From assembly GCA_000727475.1 (NCBI GenBank), contig KL647300.1:2913743-2977742 (forward strand): 64,000 nucleotides of DNA. The letters are read 5' to 3'. This stretch comes from Sarcocystis neurona. Taxonomy: Eukaryota; Apicomplexa; Conoidasida; Eucoccidiorida; Sarcocystidae. Below the pieces are notes generated by a model. It ran no database searches, had not been told where the DNA came from, and was given only the letters and a program-made list of their open reading frames with translations. Shown here in pieces: positions 38,701 to 53,004 of the stretch. Numbering within the stretch: position 1 is the stretch's first letter; the number at the start of each line of letters is the position of its first letter. The position numbers and the translations under genes are program-made.

Positions 38701-41700
38701 GGCCTTCTTCATCTTCTTTTTTTCTGTCTTTTTCTTCATCTATACACATATGTACATACATATGTATGTAGTGGTCTTCTTCGTCTTCTCCCGTTCTCTC
38801 TTTTTCTCTGTCTATACATAGTTATATATATATGTATATGTGTGTACACCCATACACACAGACACATGCTCTCTGTCTCTACCTATACATATATATATGT
38901 TGATGTGTGTAGATTCATACAGGTACTCAGCTTTCTTTTTATCTTCTTCCCTGTCTTGTACTTCGCATGTGCCGGTGGTTTTGACTATTTGCATGTCTTC
39001 GTCTCTACATATAAACAGAAACATCCATACAGACAATATCTGTCCGCATCCCTGTAACTGCCGCCATAAATTTTCATATACAGGTGTGCACGTATATATC
39101 TTTGTGTGAAAACGTCAAGCCCAGTACATTTATTTCCGTCTATGACTCTGTGTTTCTCTATACGTGTTATACCACGCCCGATGTATAACGACGTACCTAT
39201 GCATGCGTATACGTCTGTGTGTAGACGAAAGCCCCTTTATATACCTTTGCCTCCCCTACTTACATATATTTTTTGATGTGTGCATAAACCCGTGTTGAGT
39301 TGTGCCCTTGGGTAAGTGCCTCTCTTCGTCTCCTCTCTCTTCCTTCCCTTTTACTTTCGCTAGACACTTACATATATATATATATATCATCCTGTATAAA
39401 GGATGATATATATGTACACATGTGTATATATATATATATATATCGATGGTTGTCTTTCCGTGTGTAGATGGGCGTGTATCTTCGATGCGCCTCTACGTCT
39501 TTCTCTCTCTGTGTATACATATATATATATATATTCTACGTAGATCTACATAGATAAACTTAGCCACGCATGGCTCTAAGGCCACAGGGAGAAGAGCACT
39601 ACGTTCGTGGACGTGCCTTTGTATCATTTATGTGCGAAGAAGCTTGTGCCGTTTCTTGTGGGCTCGAGAGTAGGTCTATGCGGACATACGACTTTAGCCC
39701 AGACACAAACATATGTTATCATTCGTCTCTGTCTGTGGAGGCAGTGCGAGGGAGAAAAAAAGAGAAGGGAAATAGAAAGAGACACAAAAACACAAAACGC
39801 TTTGCTTCGGGTAAGTGTGTGTAGACAGGGGCCCACATGCTTGTCTGTAGACGCAGAAGAGCACGGGTGTCCACACACCTGCTGCAAACGCGCATGTTGG
39901 CTCCCCAAATACGTGCCAGTTTCTGTCTTACTTGAAGACTCACGTGGCGGAGGATCTTACAGAGGAAGATGCGGCACCCGGTCTAACTTTCTACATACCT
40001 ACTTTTTTCTTTCTTACGAAGAAATGCGCGTCCCCGGCCTCACTTCTCTGCGCGTGATGATGCCCGGGCCTAAACGTTAGACAGATGCACACGTAAACCA
40101 CCACGGACACGTGCGCATATGTTCACATTTGTGTAGGGAAAGTACATATGTCTCTTTCACAAGTATATCTATATCTTATTTCGTAAATATATATATATAT
40201 ATCTATGTATATATATATATATATGTATTCTCCATATACTGACTTGGCGGGGACATAAATGTATTGCCGCGCGAACACTTGCAGTACCAGCATATGTGTG
40301 TCTGTGTGCATGTACATGTGTGTGTTTATTCGCATATTTGTGTGTGTGTCTATAAGAACGCAGAAATATGTAGACACATCTGCTTTGTTGATCTTATCAG
40401 TCTATAGCTGTGTGCGGGTCCGTGTAGGTAGACGCGTGGGGAAGTCGACGTAGGCGTCGAGTACACAGGCCGGTGTATTCGTGTGTGTGCGCGTGTGTCT
40501 CTCTGTACGTGCGGATGTGGTACACGTGTGTGTCCTCATGTATATGTGTATATGTATCTACAGGAGATACACGCAAGTGCGCAGGCCCGTCTAAGTGGAG
40601 GAGGAAAACCGGACATATATATATATATGTGAGGTCATGGAATGTGTGCAGATCCCCGCTACTGTGTGTGTGATGTCGCCACGTACACATTCTGCGGTGT
40701 ACGTACACCGCACGCAACGTGGGTGTGGTGTGCGGGTTGCGCACGTGTGGTTACAGGGAGGGTAGTTATGCGGTGTACATACACCGCACGTAACGCGGAT
40801 GTGGTGTGCGGGTTGCACACGTGTGATTACAGGGAGGGTAGTTGTGCCATGTATATACACCGCACGCAACGTGGATGTTGTGCGCGGGTTGCACACGTGT
40901 GATTACAGTGGGGTGTACGTACACCTCGTTGGGAGGGCGTACGTGTTGCATCGTTTGTGGGCGTACATGCATGCACTGCGCAAACACATGGGTGTTCTGG
41001 AGGGGGGGTTATGCACGGGTGTCCAGACAGTGGGGTGTACGTACACCGCAACCAGACCGGCAGGTCCAGGCTCCCGCGGCTTCTTCTGTGTCCAGGCACT
41101 CGCGGGCCGCGTAGTCGAGGGCATCTGCGGGGAGGGAAACACGTCTGCATGTGGGATATGAATTTTTTTTTCAGGCGAAGGGACAGAGGCAGCAGGTGAA
41201 GAGACGTATAAAATTGATAGCCACGTCGCCTGCATGTTGGCGGTGCAATGCTGCCTGACGCTGCACCAGACGCTTCACGGCTACGCAACGGGCTGCGATG
41301 ACAAAGTACTGACTCTCCATATCGGTGTGGGTTTTGGCGCGGTCCATATTCTCCAGGTGGGGTGGCGCTGGGAGTTCATATTGCTGCTTGCAACAGCCGT
41401 TACTGCAGTCTTGGTGCCCATATAAGTCGACACGGGTGCGTTGATCTCCTCCTTCTTGTTCCGCTCTGGTGCTGCGTGTGACGCTTCTGCTGCAACCGAC
41501 CGCTGAAGCGCAGCAGCGGGTGGAGGCGAAAGGAAAAGAGACGGGGGAGCGGCCGCAGCCGGACCACGGCACACGGCAGGAGAGCAGCAAACGGAAGAGT
41601 AGCAGCAGCCGGGCAGGACAGCCACAGCCCGACAGAATAGCAGCAGCACAGCAGCAGTAGCGGCCCAGCAGCAGCAGCATCACAGCAGCAGCAGCACCGT

Positions 41701-44700
41701 AGGAGCAGCAGCAGCAGCACAACAGTAGACGTTGTTGTGAAGGTTCAGATGAGGCAGACAGCCATTCCGCAGCCTTGAAATAGAGAACTGTTTGTTGTTC
41801 TGGGGGTCGACTATGCGACAAGGCTGTTAGCAGTTCACCGCTGCAGCTGCATGTGTGCGCGAGGCGTGATGAGGCTAAGCAGATTTGTCCCCTCTCCTTC
41901 TACGTCCTCCACGACAGAGAAGGCGCAGCACACGGATGACATGTGTTGCATATCCTCCTATTTCTCGGTGAACAAGTATTCTTGCTCTCTTGCTCTGGTC
42001 GTCTGACGACGTCTGTCTCATACATACCTGCACGAGTATACATATTTGGTACTTGCGTATATATGTGTGCATTTTGTATGTGTGAAACTATCTGTTTCCG
42101 GCTTTCTGTTGAAGCTTTGCAGCAGCCACACACATATTCTCTGTCCACGTTCTGCTTAAGAAGAACTTGCCCTTGCTCTGCCGAAGCCGCCTGCGGACAG
42201 CATCGTGCTTCTGTGGGCATCCGGCAGTTGCTTCTCTCTCTTTTCTCTCTCTCTGCGGGTCTCTCCACTCGGACCCAATTGGCGGATATCCTACTTTCGG
42301 CATGCATCTATCTGCCTTTCTCTCTCTCCAGCTACATATATATATATATCTTTACATTTGTCTGCCTTCTCTATCTACACGTGATGACACCTCTGTGTAT
42401 CCTTATCTCTCTCTATCTACATATATATATATATATATATACACGTGTATGTGTGTATGTGTGACGATCCGTGTGTGTGTGTCTCGTTTCTCTCTAGGTA
42501 TGTGTATGCAGATATTTGTCCGTGTAATACTCCACGTACCGGTGTCTTTCTTTTCCTGTTTGTTTCTCTTATCTTTATCTTCAAATAGAAGAAATTGCCT
42601 GGCGCATACACGTATGCAGGGGATGTGGCCTTGCTGCTGTCGGCAGGTGGGGGGCATTATGGATCGATGGGAGTACGTGGTGGCCGGATCACCGCTTGAA
42701 GAAATTTCCATCGCCGAGCCGCTTGCCGGGTCTGGTGAGGCAGGAGCAGCAGCAGCTACACACACAGAGGAGAAAGAAGAAGAAACTTTTGGTCTCCCGA
42801 ACATTCGTTTCGTTTATTTGCCTTCGCATACCTGCAGAGGTTCATTTCGCTTGTCCGCGCGCATTTGTCTATGTATCTATATCTGTGTATTTATCTTTCC
42901 GTCTCTATCTATACGCGGGTGTATCTTCCTGTATCTATTTGCCCATACACATCTATCTATACCTAGCTATTCATGTATCTATGTACCTATCTGTCTACAT
43001 CTCTATATTCATCTATATCTCTCTGTCTATGTGTATCTCTCTATACGTGTCTGTCTGTGTCTATCTGTCTATATCTGTCTATCTATACCTATCTGTCTAT
43101 ACCTACCTATCTACATTTACTAACCTATATCGATCTGCCTGTCTGCTCCTGTCTATCTACTTGTGTCCCCCTATCTATCCATTTGTCTATCTCTCTGTAT
43201 ATCTATATAAATATATATGTGTCCTTCTGTCTATATGTATGTGTCTATCTATGTCTCTCTGCAGCTATCTATATCATTCTTCATTTATGTATATATATCT
43301 GTCTATTTCTCCCTGTGTCTACCTATATGTATTATTCAACGCATACCTATCTATATCTAACTGCATCTATCTCTATCTATCTGTCTCCCCATATCTATCT
43401 ACACCTGTGTATATATTATCTATATATGCGTGTCTATCTACCTATATTTCTATGTGTCTCTCTCTCTATACACATACATATATATACACACATGTTCATG
43501 TATATGTACATATGACTTTTTGTATCTTCAAGTACACATACATACAGCTGTGTACATGCAGTCCCCCATAGACGCGTACGCACATATATATATATATATA
43601 TATATACAAAGCACGTGTAATGGGTTACATATAAATATATGCATGTATAGATTGACATATATATACATATATGTATATATATATGTGTATGTACGTCTAT
43701 GTATAGATTGACATAGAGATATATATATATATATATGTATGACTCGACATGTATACACGTATACATCTATGTAGGGATTGACACTTTTTCTTTCGTATAT
43801 GTTAGTGTGCGTATGTGTGTATTTGTGTGAACTTGGTCGGCGAATCCGTGCAGATATGTTTGTGTGTACGTGCACGCGTCAGTTCGTCTTGGAGCAGCCT
43901 GAAGAGTTCCTTTCTCCCCACCTATTCTCCCAGAGCATTCATATATATGTATATGTGTATATACATGCAGAGACGTGCTTGCAGCGCTGTATCTGCAGCC
44001 GCTTTCTTCTCTTCCCGAGACCGAAGAGGGTCGTGTATGACTCTTCTACGCGATGTACGTCCCGCGCGCTGCTGCTGTCTTCATGTGGAACTGTTGTTGC
44101 AGCAGCAGAGAAAGTTTTTAGTCTCTGCGGCTGCTGTCCCACCGCTCTTCTCCTACCCTGCGTATGGGTGTCATTTCCGCCTCCTGGTGTTCCTCCACTC
44201 TCCGTATTCCTCTCATCTTCACCTGTTTCTGCCGACTACTTCTTTTGTCTCTTTCCTCCTGCGCATGCATTCCGCGCTGCCGGTCTGCTGCTGCCGTCCC
44301 TCTCTGTACAGCCTGTGGGGTGGTGGCTGCTGCAAGGCCTGAGACGGGACTGCTTCCCGCGCAGTGTAATTTGGGCAGCAGCTGCTTGACACCCGGGCAG
44401 TGATTTCTGCGAGCCTCTGTGACAGCGTCGGTCTTTGAAAGTAGCGACTTGCGCGCTCACCTGCGCTTTGTCTGCTGCTGCTGTTGCTGCTGCCAGAGTT
44501 ACTCGTCGTTCTCTTCCGCTGACATTCTCGCTCCATTCCGCGGCTGGTGCTGCTGCATTTGTTTCCCTCTCTGTGCTGCTTCTACCCCTGCCGCTTCTAT
44601 GTTTTCTTCCCCTTGTTTCTCCGCGCCGACCGCTTCTGGTCCGGTGCCGTTCTTCTCGCTGTTTCCTTGATGCAGCAGCTGCTGCTGCTCCTGCTGTTCC

Positions 44701-46334
44701 TGTTGCAGCTCTTTTCTCTACCGTTTTTGTCGGTCCCTCCGCGCTTCTCCTCATTCCCCTCACTACCTCCTCCTCCGTCTCTGCTGCTCGTACCGCTGCT
44801 GCATTTGTCTCTGCTCCCCTCCATTTCGTAGCAAAAGCGGGACGACTGCTGCTGCTGCTGTCGCTGCCTGCCCGCTGACTCCCTTTCTTTGCTGCGCTGT
44901 GTCTCCATGGGTCTGTTTTTTGTTGCTCCTGCTGCTCCACCACTGCTGCTGCAGTCCTCTTGCTCTTGTGGCGCTGCTATTGTGTGCCAGTGCTGCTGCT
45001 GGTGCAGTGCTGCTGCTGTTGCGGTGCTGTTGCTGTTGCGGTGCTGCTGCTGGTGCAGTGCTGCTGCTGGTGCGGTGCTGCTGCTGGTGCGGTGCTGCTG
45101 CTGGTGCGGTGCTGCTGCTGGTGTGGTGCTGCTGCTGGTGTGGTGCTGCTGGGGCTCCTGAGGGCTTGTGTGGAGTTCCCCTGTTTTCCTCTCGCGCTGC
45201 TACTGCATGCGCTTGTGGCTGTCATCGTTGGCAGTGCTCTCTGACTGCTGCTGACTCTGCCTTGGTCTTTTCCACCGCCTGCGTTTATCTCTATCCTCTC
45301 TGTTTCCATGCTGCTCTTGCTGCTTCGTCTTCTACTTCTGCCTCTGCCGCTCCTTGTGCTGCTGCTTCTACTGCTGCTTCTGCTTCTTACTTTGCTGCTT
45401 CGGCTCCTTTTTGAGCTTCTGCTTCCTGTTCCGCTTCTTTTGCTGCTGCTTCTTCTTCTGCTTCTGTCACCGTTTTTCCTGCCACGCTTCTGCGGCTACT
45501 TCTGCTGCTGCTTCGGGTTCTGCTTCTGCGGCTGATGAGTTTCCCCCTGCTGCTTCTCCTGCTGGTGCTGGGGCGCTCTTTGGCCAGGAGAGACGGTCGT
45601 TTCGCCTTCGGTCGGCGAAGCACTTGCAGGTGTCTACGAGCTTGAAGAAGTATCAAATTCCCCGGTCGGCCGCACGTTCTACCGCGTGAAGGGGACTTCC
45701 TCGGGGGGAGAACACACGCCTCCTGGTGCTAGTGCGGCCCGGGGGGCTGCTGCCGAAGCGACTACTGCTGCTTCCGCCTCTTCTGGCGCAGCCGCAGGGA
45801 CGTCTTCGGCCGGAGAGCAGCAGCAGCAGCAGAGACTCGACTTGCGAGGAGATACGTCCCCCGTGCGGCCCCCCCCCTCCTTTGGCGCCTATCGACGTGG
45901 ACGCGGATGACCTCGACTTGCTAAGGAGGTAGCATTGCATGCCCTCCCTGCCCGGCTCAAAAAATGTCTTTCTTTCTCTTCACATATGCGTATAAGACAC
46001 TACGCTAAGCCCAGATGAGATGTTCCCCCCCCCTCTCATATATATATATATATAGGTGTGTATGCGTTGTCACACACATGTATACTTGCACAAACACACA
46101 CGTACACAAAAAAGTGTATCTATCCATGGCGTATGCATGTCTTATCTCTACACCTGTGAAGGAAAAGCGTCCACGTCTGTCTGTGAAGTATTTGTTGGCA
46201 GTCGACGTTGCCTCTATTTCTCTCTCTCTTCCGCGCGCGTGGCCGACGAGGTGGGACTGTTCCTCTTTCTCTCGGCGGTATTCCCCCGCACATACATATG
46301 TGCCTGTTAATCTATGTATAATCTTCGGCAGGTA

Positions 46335-46374
<40 letters not shown>

Positions 46375-49300
46375 AGTATACCTGCGTCTCTCTTCGTATC
46401 GATACATCATATAGACCCATGCGTCGTGTGCGCTGTGTATGAGCGCCTATCTACGCTGCTGTGTTTTTTCTTCTTCGAGAAACCATATGGTAGCAGCAGG
46501 AGCAGCGGCGTACTTCTTTCTCATCTGCAAAGTTGCGTGTTCTCCTGGCTGGTACTGCTGCTCCTGTACCTGCTTCATAACAAATGGAAGATGAGAGAAA
46601 GGTGTCCTCCTCGCTGTGACGTGAGTCAAGAGAGCCCCTTGCTGGTGGCTTTTTCGTCCAGATGCCTCCGCAGCGGTAGCACGCCTGCGGCACTTGCGCA
46701 CCAGCCGTCGAAGGAGCAGCTGCTGGGTTCTACACACGTACTAGGAAGAGAAAGGAGGGGAGATGTGGCAGCAGCAGCAGCAGGAGAGAAGTTACTAAGA
46801 AAGACGAGTACCTGCTGCACGTGTCACAGGTGCAGGGAACTTCTCGTTCATTTCCTCCTCGCCTCTCACCCACCTTCGCTCACTTTTGTACTCGCCGCAG
46901 CAGCCACGTGGGCCTGAGAGAGAGCGAGAAAAGGGGCAGCGTGAAGCAGCAGTTCTTTTGCTGCTTCCGTGAAAATCTTCCGGCGGGGGGAAGAGGCACG
47001 CGCAGGTAGCAGCAACACTGAATAACTACTACTGCTCCTGCTACATGCGCCGCGCTGCAGGCAGATCTCTGCTTCAGTCCTCTGACTACTGCTGCTGCTG
47101 CATGCGCGCGGAGCGTGTGAGGACTACTGCTGCTGCTGCATGCGCGCGGAGCGTGTGAGGACTACTGCTGCTGCTGCATGCGCGCGGAGCGTGTGAGGAC
47201 TGCTGCTGCTGCTGCATGCGCGCGGGGCGTGTGAGGACTGCTGCTGCTGCTGCTGCATGGGCGCGGGGCGTGTGAGGACTGCCGCTGCTGCAGCTGCATG
47301 CGCGCCACGCATGTGAGGACTGCTGTTGCTGCTGCTGCTGCCTGCGCGGTGCTTCAGGTACATTCCACCGGCGGTTTTTCGGCGCCTCACGTCGGGGTGC
47401 AACGTCTTCCTTAATGAACTGCGGGTCGTAGGTTTATCCACGTCAACACGGCGCGGGGCTGTCTACCACCCGCGCGGCTGCCGCAGCATGTTGAAGCAGC
47501 AACTTTGTTTCTCTTCCCACTTTCTGTCTCACTGCCCTGCGGGTTCTCTGCTGCTGCACTTCCCCAGTCCCAGCCGCAAAGGCATTCTTTAACTTGTACA
47601 TTGATATAAATACATATATATGTGTGTGTGTACGTGTGTGTGGAGGAATATATGTGGGTGTATATACTTTCCTTTCTCTCTCTCTGTTTCTCTCTCTCTG
47701 TACATATATATATATATATATATTTGAATATACGTATACAGACATATATACGTACACGTAGACGAGGGGACAGAGAAACAGAGAGGAAATTCGTAGGTGC
47801 GCTTCTGTTGAGGTTGTGCGCAGCTGCGTGTGCAAAATCCTGCAGATGATAGAAAATGTTCTCCTCACCATCGCCACACTGACCTCGTCTTCTCTGTAGC
47901 CTCTTCCGCTTTGGTATATATGTATATATATATATATATGTATATATATATGCTCGCCCATACACACATAAATACATGCCGCTGCCAACGATAATAAGCA
48001 AATGTCTCTCTCTGCATACACATATATATACACGTGTATATGTATGTATATATATATATATATGCGTATGGATATACGTATATAGAGGTGGATACGCAGA
48101 TTTGTTGTTACATGGTTGTCTGTGTGTGTGTATGTCTATTTCTCTACATTCGCGTGTATATATATACATATATATATACACATACGTATTGTATATCTAT
48201 ATATATACGTATGTATAATATATACGTGTGTACTTCTATGTATCAACCCTCCCTATGTGAAGAGCGGCCCACAACCTGCGCACATCACGTATGAAAGATA
48301 TACTTGTCCTCGTGGATATCTTTCAGCACCATTCCCCCGTTCTGTCTCCCCCCTCCTTTCTATATATATATATGGATAGATGTAGACATCCACATGTATA
48401 TGTATATATATATATACATATATGCGTGTGTAAATCTGGGTGTGTCTACCTCTTTCTCCGTACGTATATATATATATATAAATATATATAAATACACACA
48501 CATGTATATGCATATGTGTATCTGGGTGTGTCTCCCTCTTTCTCCATAAAATATATGTATATATATACATATGCATATGCATAGATTTTGACAGTCACAT
48601 ACGCATGTATAATTATATATATATGAATATGTAGATCGGCGTGTGCTTCCCCCTTTCTCCATAAACGTATGCATATATACATATATACATATATATATGA
48701 TGATGAGTCACTTGTATGTATGCGAAGCCTACGATAATTCCAACAAAGTAAATATTATCAAGGGATTCATTTTCTCAAGCAAGGGGCGACTTTTGCAGCT
48801 GCTGCTGCATGGATGTTGACGAGGGACCGCGCCCGCGGCGTTCACATACGCGTGCGCATTTGTGGGAGATGTTGCAGCAGCTACGCGTCGCAGATTGCTG
48901 CCCCACAGCAGCAGCAGACGTGTCTCAGCGCGGCACTTGTTGCTTCGAGCTCCCGCCACGTCGACCTGCCTGGCGTCTCCTTTTCTTGCTCTTTCGTCTG
49001 TCTTTCACTTCCTCACATGTCTTCTTCTTCTTGGTCTTCTTCTTCTTGGTCTTCTTCTTCTTGGTCTTCTTCTTCTTCTTTTCTTCTCCTTTCTATTCCT
49101 CGCGTCTTCCTCTACTTCTTGTTCAGCTTCTACTACTTCTCGTTCGTCTTCCTCCACTTCTTGCCCCCTCTTCCTCTTCTTCTTTGTCTTCTCCTCTTCT
49201 TCTTCCTCGCTTCTCCCTTTTCTTCTCTTTTTTCCCCTCCTCTTCTTTTTCTCCCTTTCTTCTTCCTCTTCTTGTCTTCCCCCTCGGTCTTCTCTTCCCC

Positions 49301-51200
49301 AGTCGGTTTATTAGGAAGTTTTGCTGCTGTTACTGCTGCTGCTGTTACTGCTGCTGCTGTTACTGCTGCTGCTGTTACTGCTGCTGCTGCTGATGCTGCT
49401 GTTGCTGCTGCTGCTGCAGGTGTCGATTGTTTTCATCTGCGTCAGAGGCCTCGACGTTTCCACGCGCACCGGCAGTCACGTCGCTCACAAGCTGATGCGC
49501 ATGACTCAAAAGGCAGCTTATACCATGGTACAGTTCCTCGCTATTTTTCTTTTTGTGTCCCACTTTTTCTCCCTAAATTATCTCCCGGACAACTCAGAGA
49601 AGACAGCCGACGCGACGATGTGTCTCCGTGGATCCTCTCCTCTTCTTCTTTCTCTTCTTCTCTTCCACTTCCCCAGTGCCCCTGCCTTTTCTTCTTCCAG
49701 TCTTCCCGTCCTCCGCCTCTTCGCCTTCCCCGTTTCCTTCTCCCTTTCTGAATCCCATTCTCTCTGTCTCTCTCAACGTCCGTCGTCCTCTGTCTTCCCC
49801 TTTGTTCTCTCTCCGTCTCTCTGTGTATATATACACGCTTATACGTAAACGTTAATTACCTGACACTTTCGCAGTTTTTGTCGCCCTTCCCTTCCATGTA
49901 AATTTGTAACTCTCTCGAACTCACATTAAGCGGGCTGTCCCTCTTTGTTCCTGTCTCCATCTCTCGGAATGTGAAGAAGTTTGCATCAAATGAGAGCGTC
50001 TCGTCTCGTCTCCGCCTTCTCTGCTGATCGCTACGTCAACTTGCTGTAACGCTCTCTCTCTGTGTGTGTCTCGTCTCTTCTCTCCGTCTCCCTTTCTCTG
50101 CGTCTGTCTCTCCGTCCATCTCTCTTCGCTTTTCTCTTCCTTCTTCTTCTCCTCTCTCTGTCTCCCTCCCCCTCTCTCTCTGGCGGTTTTTCCTTCTCTG
50201 TGCCTCCCTCCGTCTCCCTCTGCGCCTGCCCCTCTCCCCGTCTCCCTTTCCCTGTCTGCCTCCCCGTCTCCCTTTGCCTGCCCGTCTCCCTCTGCCTGTC
50301 TGCCTCCCTCCGTCTCCCTCTGCCTCTCTGTGTCTCCGTCTCCCTCTGCCTGCCTGTCTCTCCCTCTCTCTTTGGCTCTCTGCTTCTCCGTCTCCCTTCC
50401 CCTGTATGTCTCCCCGTCTCCCTCTGCGCCTGCCCGTCTCCCCGTCTCCCTTTCCCTGCCCGTCTCTCCGCCTCCCTTTGCCTCTCTGTGTTTCGGTCTC
50501 CCTGCGCCTGCCTGCCTCGCCGTCTCCCCTTCTCTGTCTGCCTCCCTCCGTCTCCTTTTCCCTCTCTGTCTCTTTGTCTTTGCCCCACATTCTTTTTTTG
50601 CCGCTCCCTCCCTCTCTGTTTCGCTTTCCGTCTTTCCCTCCTTTCTTCTCCTCCTTTTTCTTGGTGGGTCTGCAGTTCGCTTTTGGCAGCCACGGGCAAT
50701 TGGCCCCTGCCTGGAGAGACACACGGGCATCTGTCGCTCGTTTGTCCTTCAGCACCCTCTCCTTCTCTCTTCTTCGCCGTTTCCCCTCTCTCTCTATTTG
50801 TTAATATGCCAGCGTGAACGTCTGTCGCGGGTTCTCCGGTGTCTCTTGCACTTCATTATACATGACACGTATATCTTCATATTCACATCTTCTCATTTTC
50901 TCTCTCTGTTGCGTTTGTTCTTCTCTTCCTGTTGCCCTCTGTCTCTCTACGGGAACCGAGCCAAGTGTCTTGCGATCCTTTTGCCCATCCATACCTTATC
51001 AAAAATATATACGTATTTTCACATGGATTTCTTCTTCACTCTCCGTCTAATATATATATATATATATACACATGGGTGTGTCTCCCTGTAAGACATATAT
51101 ATATATATATATATGTATGAAAATATCTCTTTCTCTCTCTCGTTTACGTAGACGTATACATATATATATATCCCTCTAGGACATACAAGTATACGTAAAC

Positions 51201-51232
<32 letters not shown>

Positions 51233-52973
51233 GCATATGTCGTCGTCTCCGTTTTACATGTTATATGCATATATATATATATATGTCTTCCTCTCTATCT
51301 CTCCCTTTCCCTCTAACACGCATATGCATATATATACATATATATTTTGTGTTTTCTCGTTCTCTCTCTGTCTCCGTTTGACATATCTATATTTATAGGG
51401 ATATATATATGTATATGTATCTTGTCTTTCTCTCTCTCTCCGTCTCCCCTAGGCGTACATATATATATATATATATATATATATCCCACTGCGAGTCATC
51501 ATTCTCTCTGCCTCCCCGTTCGACGCACCTATGTGCCCATTTGTCTATCTGTCTGTCCATCTATCTATCTATCTATCTATATATAGATATATAAGTGACG
51601 GTCTATGCCTCCCTCCCTTCAGTGTATATCTATCAATACATATATATATATTATACCTTCCTCTAATATATATATATATATCTTTTTCTCTTTCTCTTTC
51701 CCATATATACATATACATATGTGCATATGTATATATATCTTCCTCTGCGACTTATATATATACATATATTTCCGCCTCTCTCCCTCTCTGTTTTGAGCTT
51801 CGTATGTATACATATATGTGTATGTATCTTTCTGTCTGTCCCTCTGCTTATTATATATATATATATGTGCGGCTTCTGTGGTGTATTTCTGATGTTTGTG
51901 TCCGGGAAGGGCAAAGGAGTTCTTCGTGTTTGTTTTGGATTTCTTCTTGAGAAACTTTTCTTCCGTTCCTCCTGTTCTTTTCTGCAGGAGGGCTCTGTAA
52001 ATAAATTCCTCGTAGATGACAAGGGGGTCCTGCTGCTCGTGATGTTCGGCCTGCCACCGGTCTACCACCTCGACGACCCTATACGCGGTGGGTGCTGTTG
52101 TTTTTTCTTCTTTTCTTCTTACTTTCCTTGCCCTCTCTCTTTTTGTGGTTCTTGGATGCCGGCTCTTTTTCTTCTTCTTATCTCTCTTGTCCTCTCCATC
52201 ACGTAACTATTCTGTCCATCCGTATGTGTATGTATGTATGTATGTATACACGTGTATATGTATATAGATATATATATATTACCCATGTATATATATATAT
52301 ATAATTATATGCATGTGTACGTATTTAGGTATTTGTGTGTGCGTATATATAGATATATAATTGCGTGTGTATATATATAGATGTATGTGTGTATGTATGG
52401 AAGTACGCGTAAGTGTGTGTATGTCTGTATACGTATGTATGTATATGTATATGTATGTATGTATACATTTGTATATATATATATATATATATGTGGAAGA
52501 GAATATCGATAAATTTTGTTGTTTCTGTCTTGGTTGTTCATGGGTATATGTGTATCTCTCATTTCTCATACAAATACTACGCAGGTGGTGACTGTCCCGT
52601 AGCTGTCTCTACGTACATGGGTAAACTTCGCACATATCAACAATTCCCAAGAAAATAGACTACTTCTCTTCTGTCTTCATGCTTCTCTTCTGAGCATAAA
52701 ACTAGTCAGGACGCTTATGTGTGTATGTACTCGCACACACTTATGCCAGTTAAGTTGTTCTTCCCATGTAGTGGCCAGATATGTATATATCTCTCTATAC
52801 ACATATAAATAGATAGACAAATAGATAAGTAGATACTTTTCTGTCTTTTTCTCTCTTCTCTCATATTTCTTCCTCCAAGTATCTCTGCGCCCGATCGGTG
52901 AATATATCTATCGAGGGAATTCCTGTCGTTCGTTGCGCACATATAGGGAATATATACGTCTCCCCTTGACATA

Positions 52974-53004
<31 letters not shown>

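Noticed and set aside
41171..41821. Minus-strand frame of 216 codons
   Set aside because: Antisense to a well-supported cyclase exon and to a CAG repeat.
42167..43571. Overlapping plus-strand frames of 318 and 291 codons
   Set aside because: Mostly Ile/Tyr/Leu/Ser translation of TCTA and TA repeats. Only the short 42647-42734 part is a real exon, and it is read in its own phase.
44236..44943. Minus-strand frame of 235 codons, Ala/Arg/Glu-rich
   Set aside because: Antisense reading of CTG-rich intron; no family resemblance and no separate gene signals.
49921..50755. Minus-strand frames of up to 269 codons, Arg/Glu/Gly-rich
   Set aside because: Composition artefact of a polypyrimidine tract on the other strand; three overlapping minus frames are open at once, and they lie within a cyclase intron.
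50066..51091. Plus-strand frame of 341 codons, Ser/Leu/Pro-rich
   Set aside because: Same pyrimidine tract and TA repeats; no domain, and all three plus frames are open over much of it.
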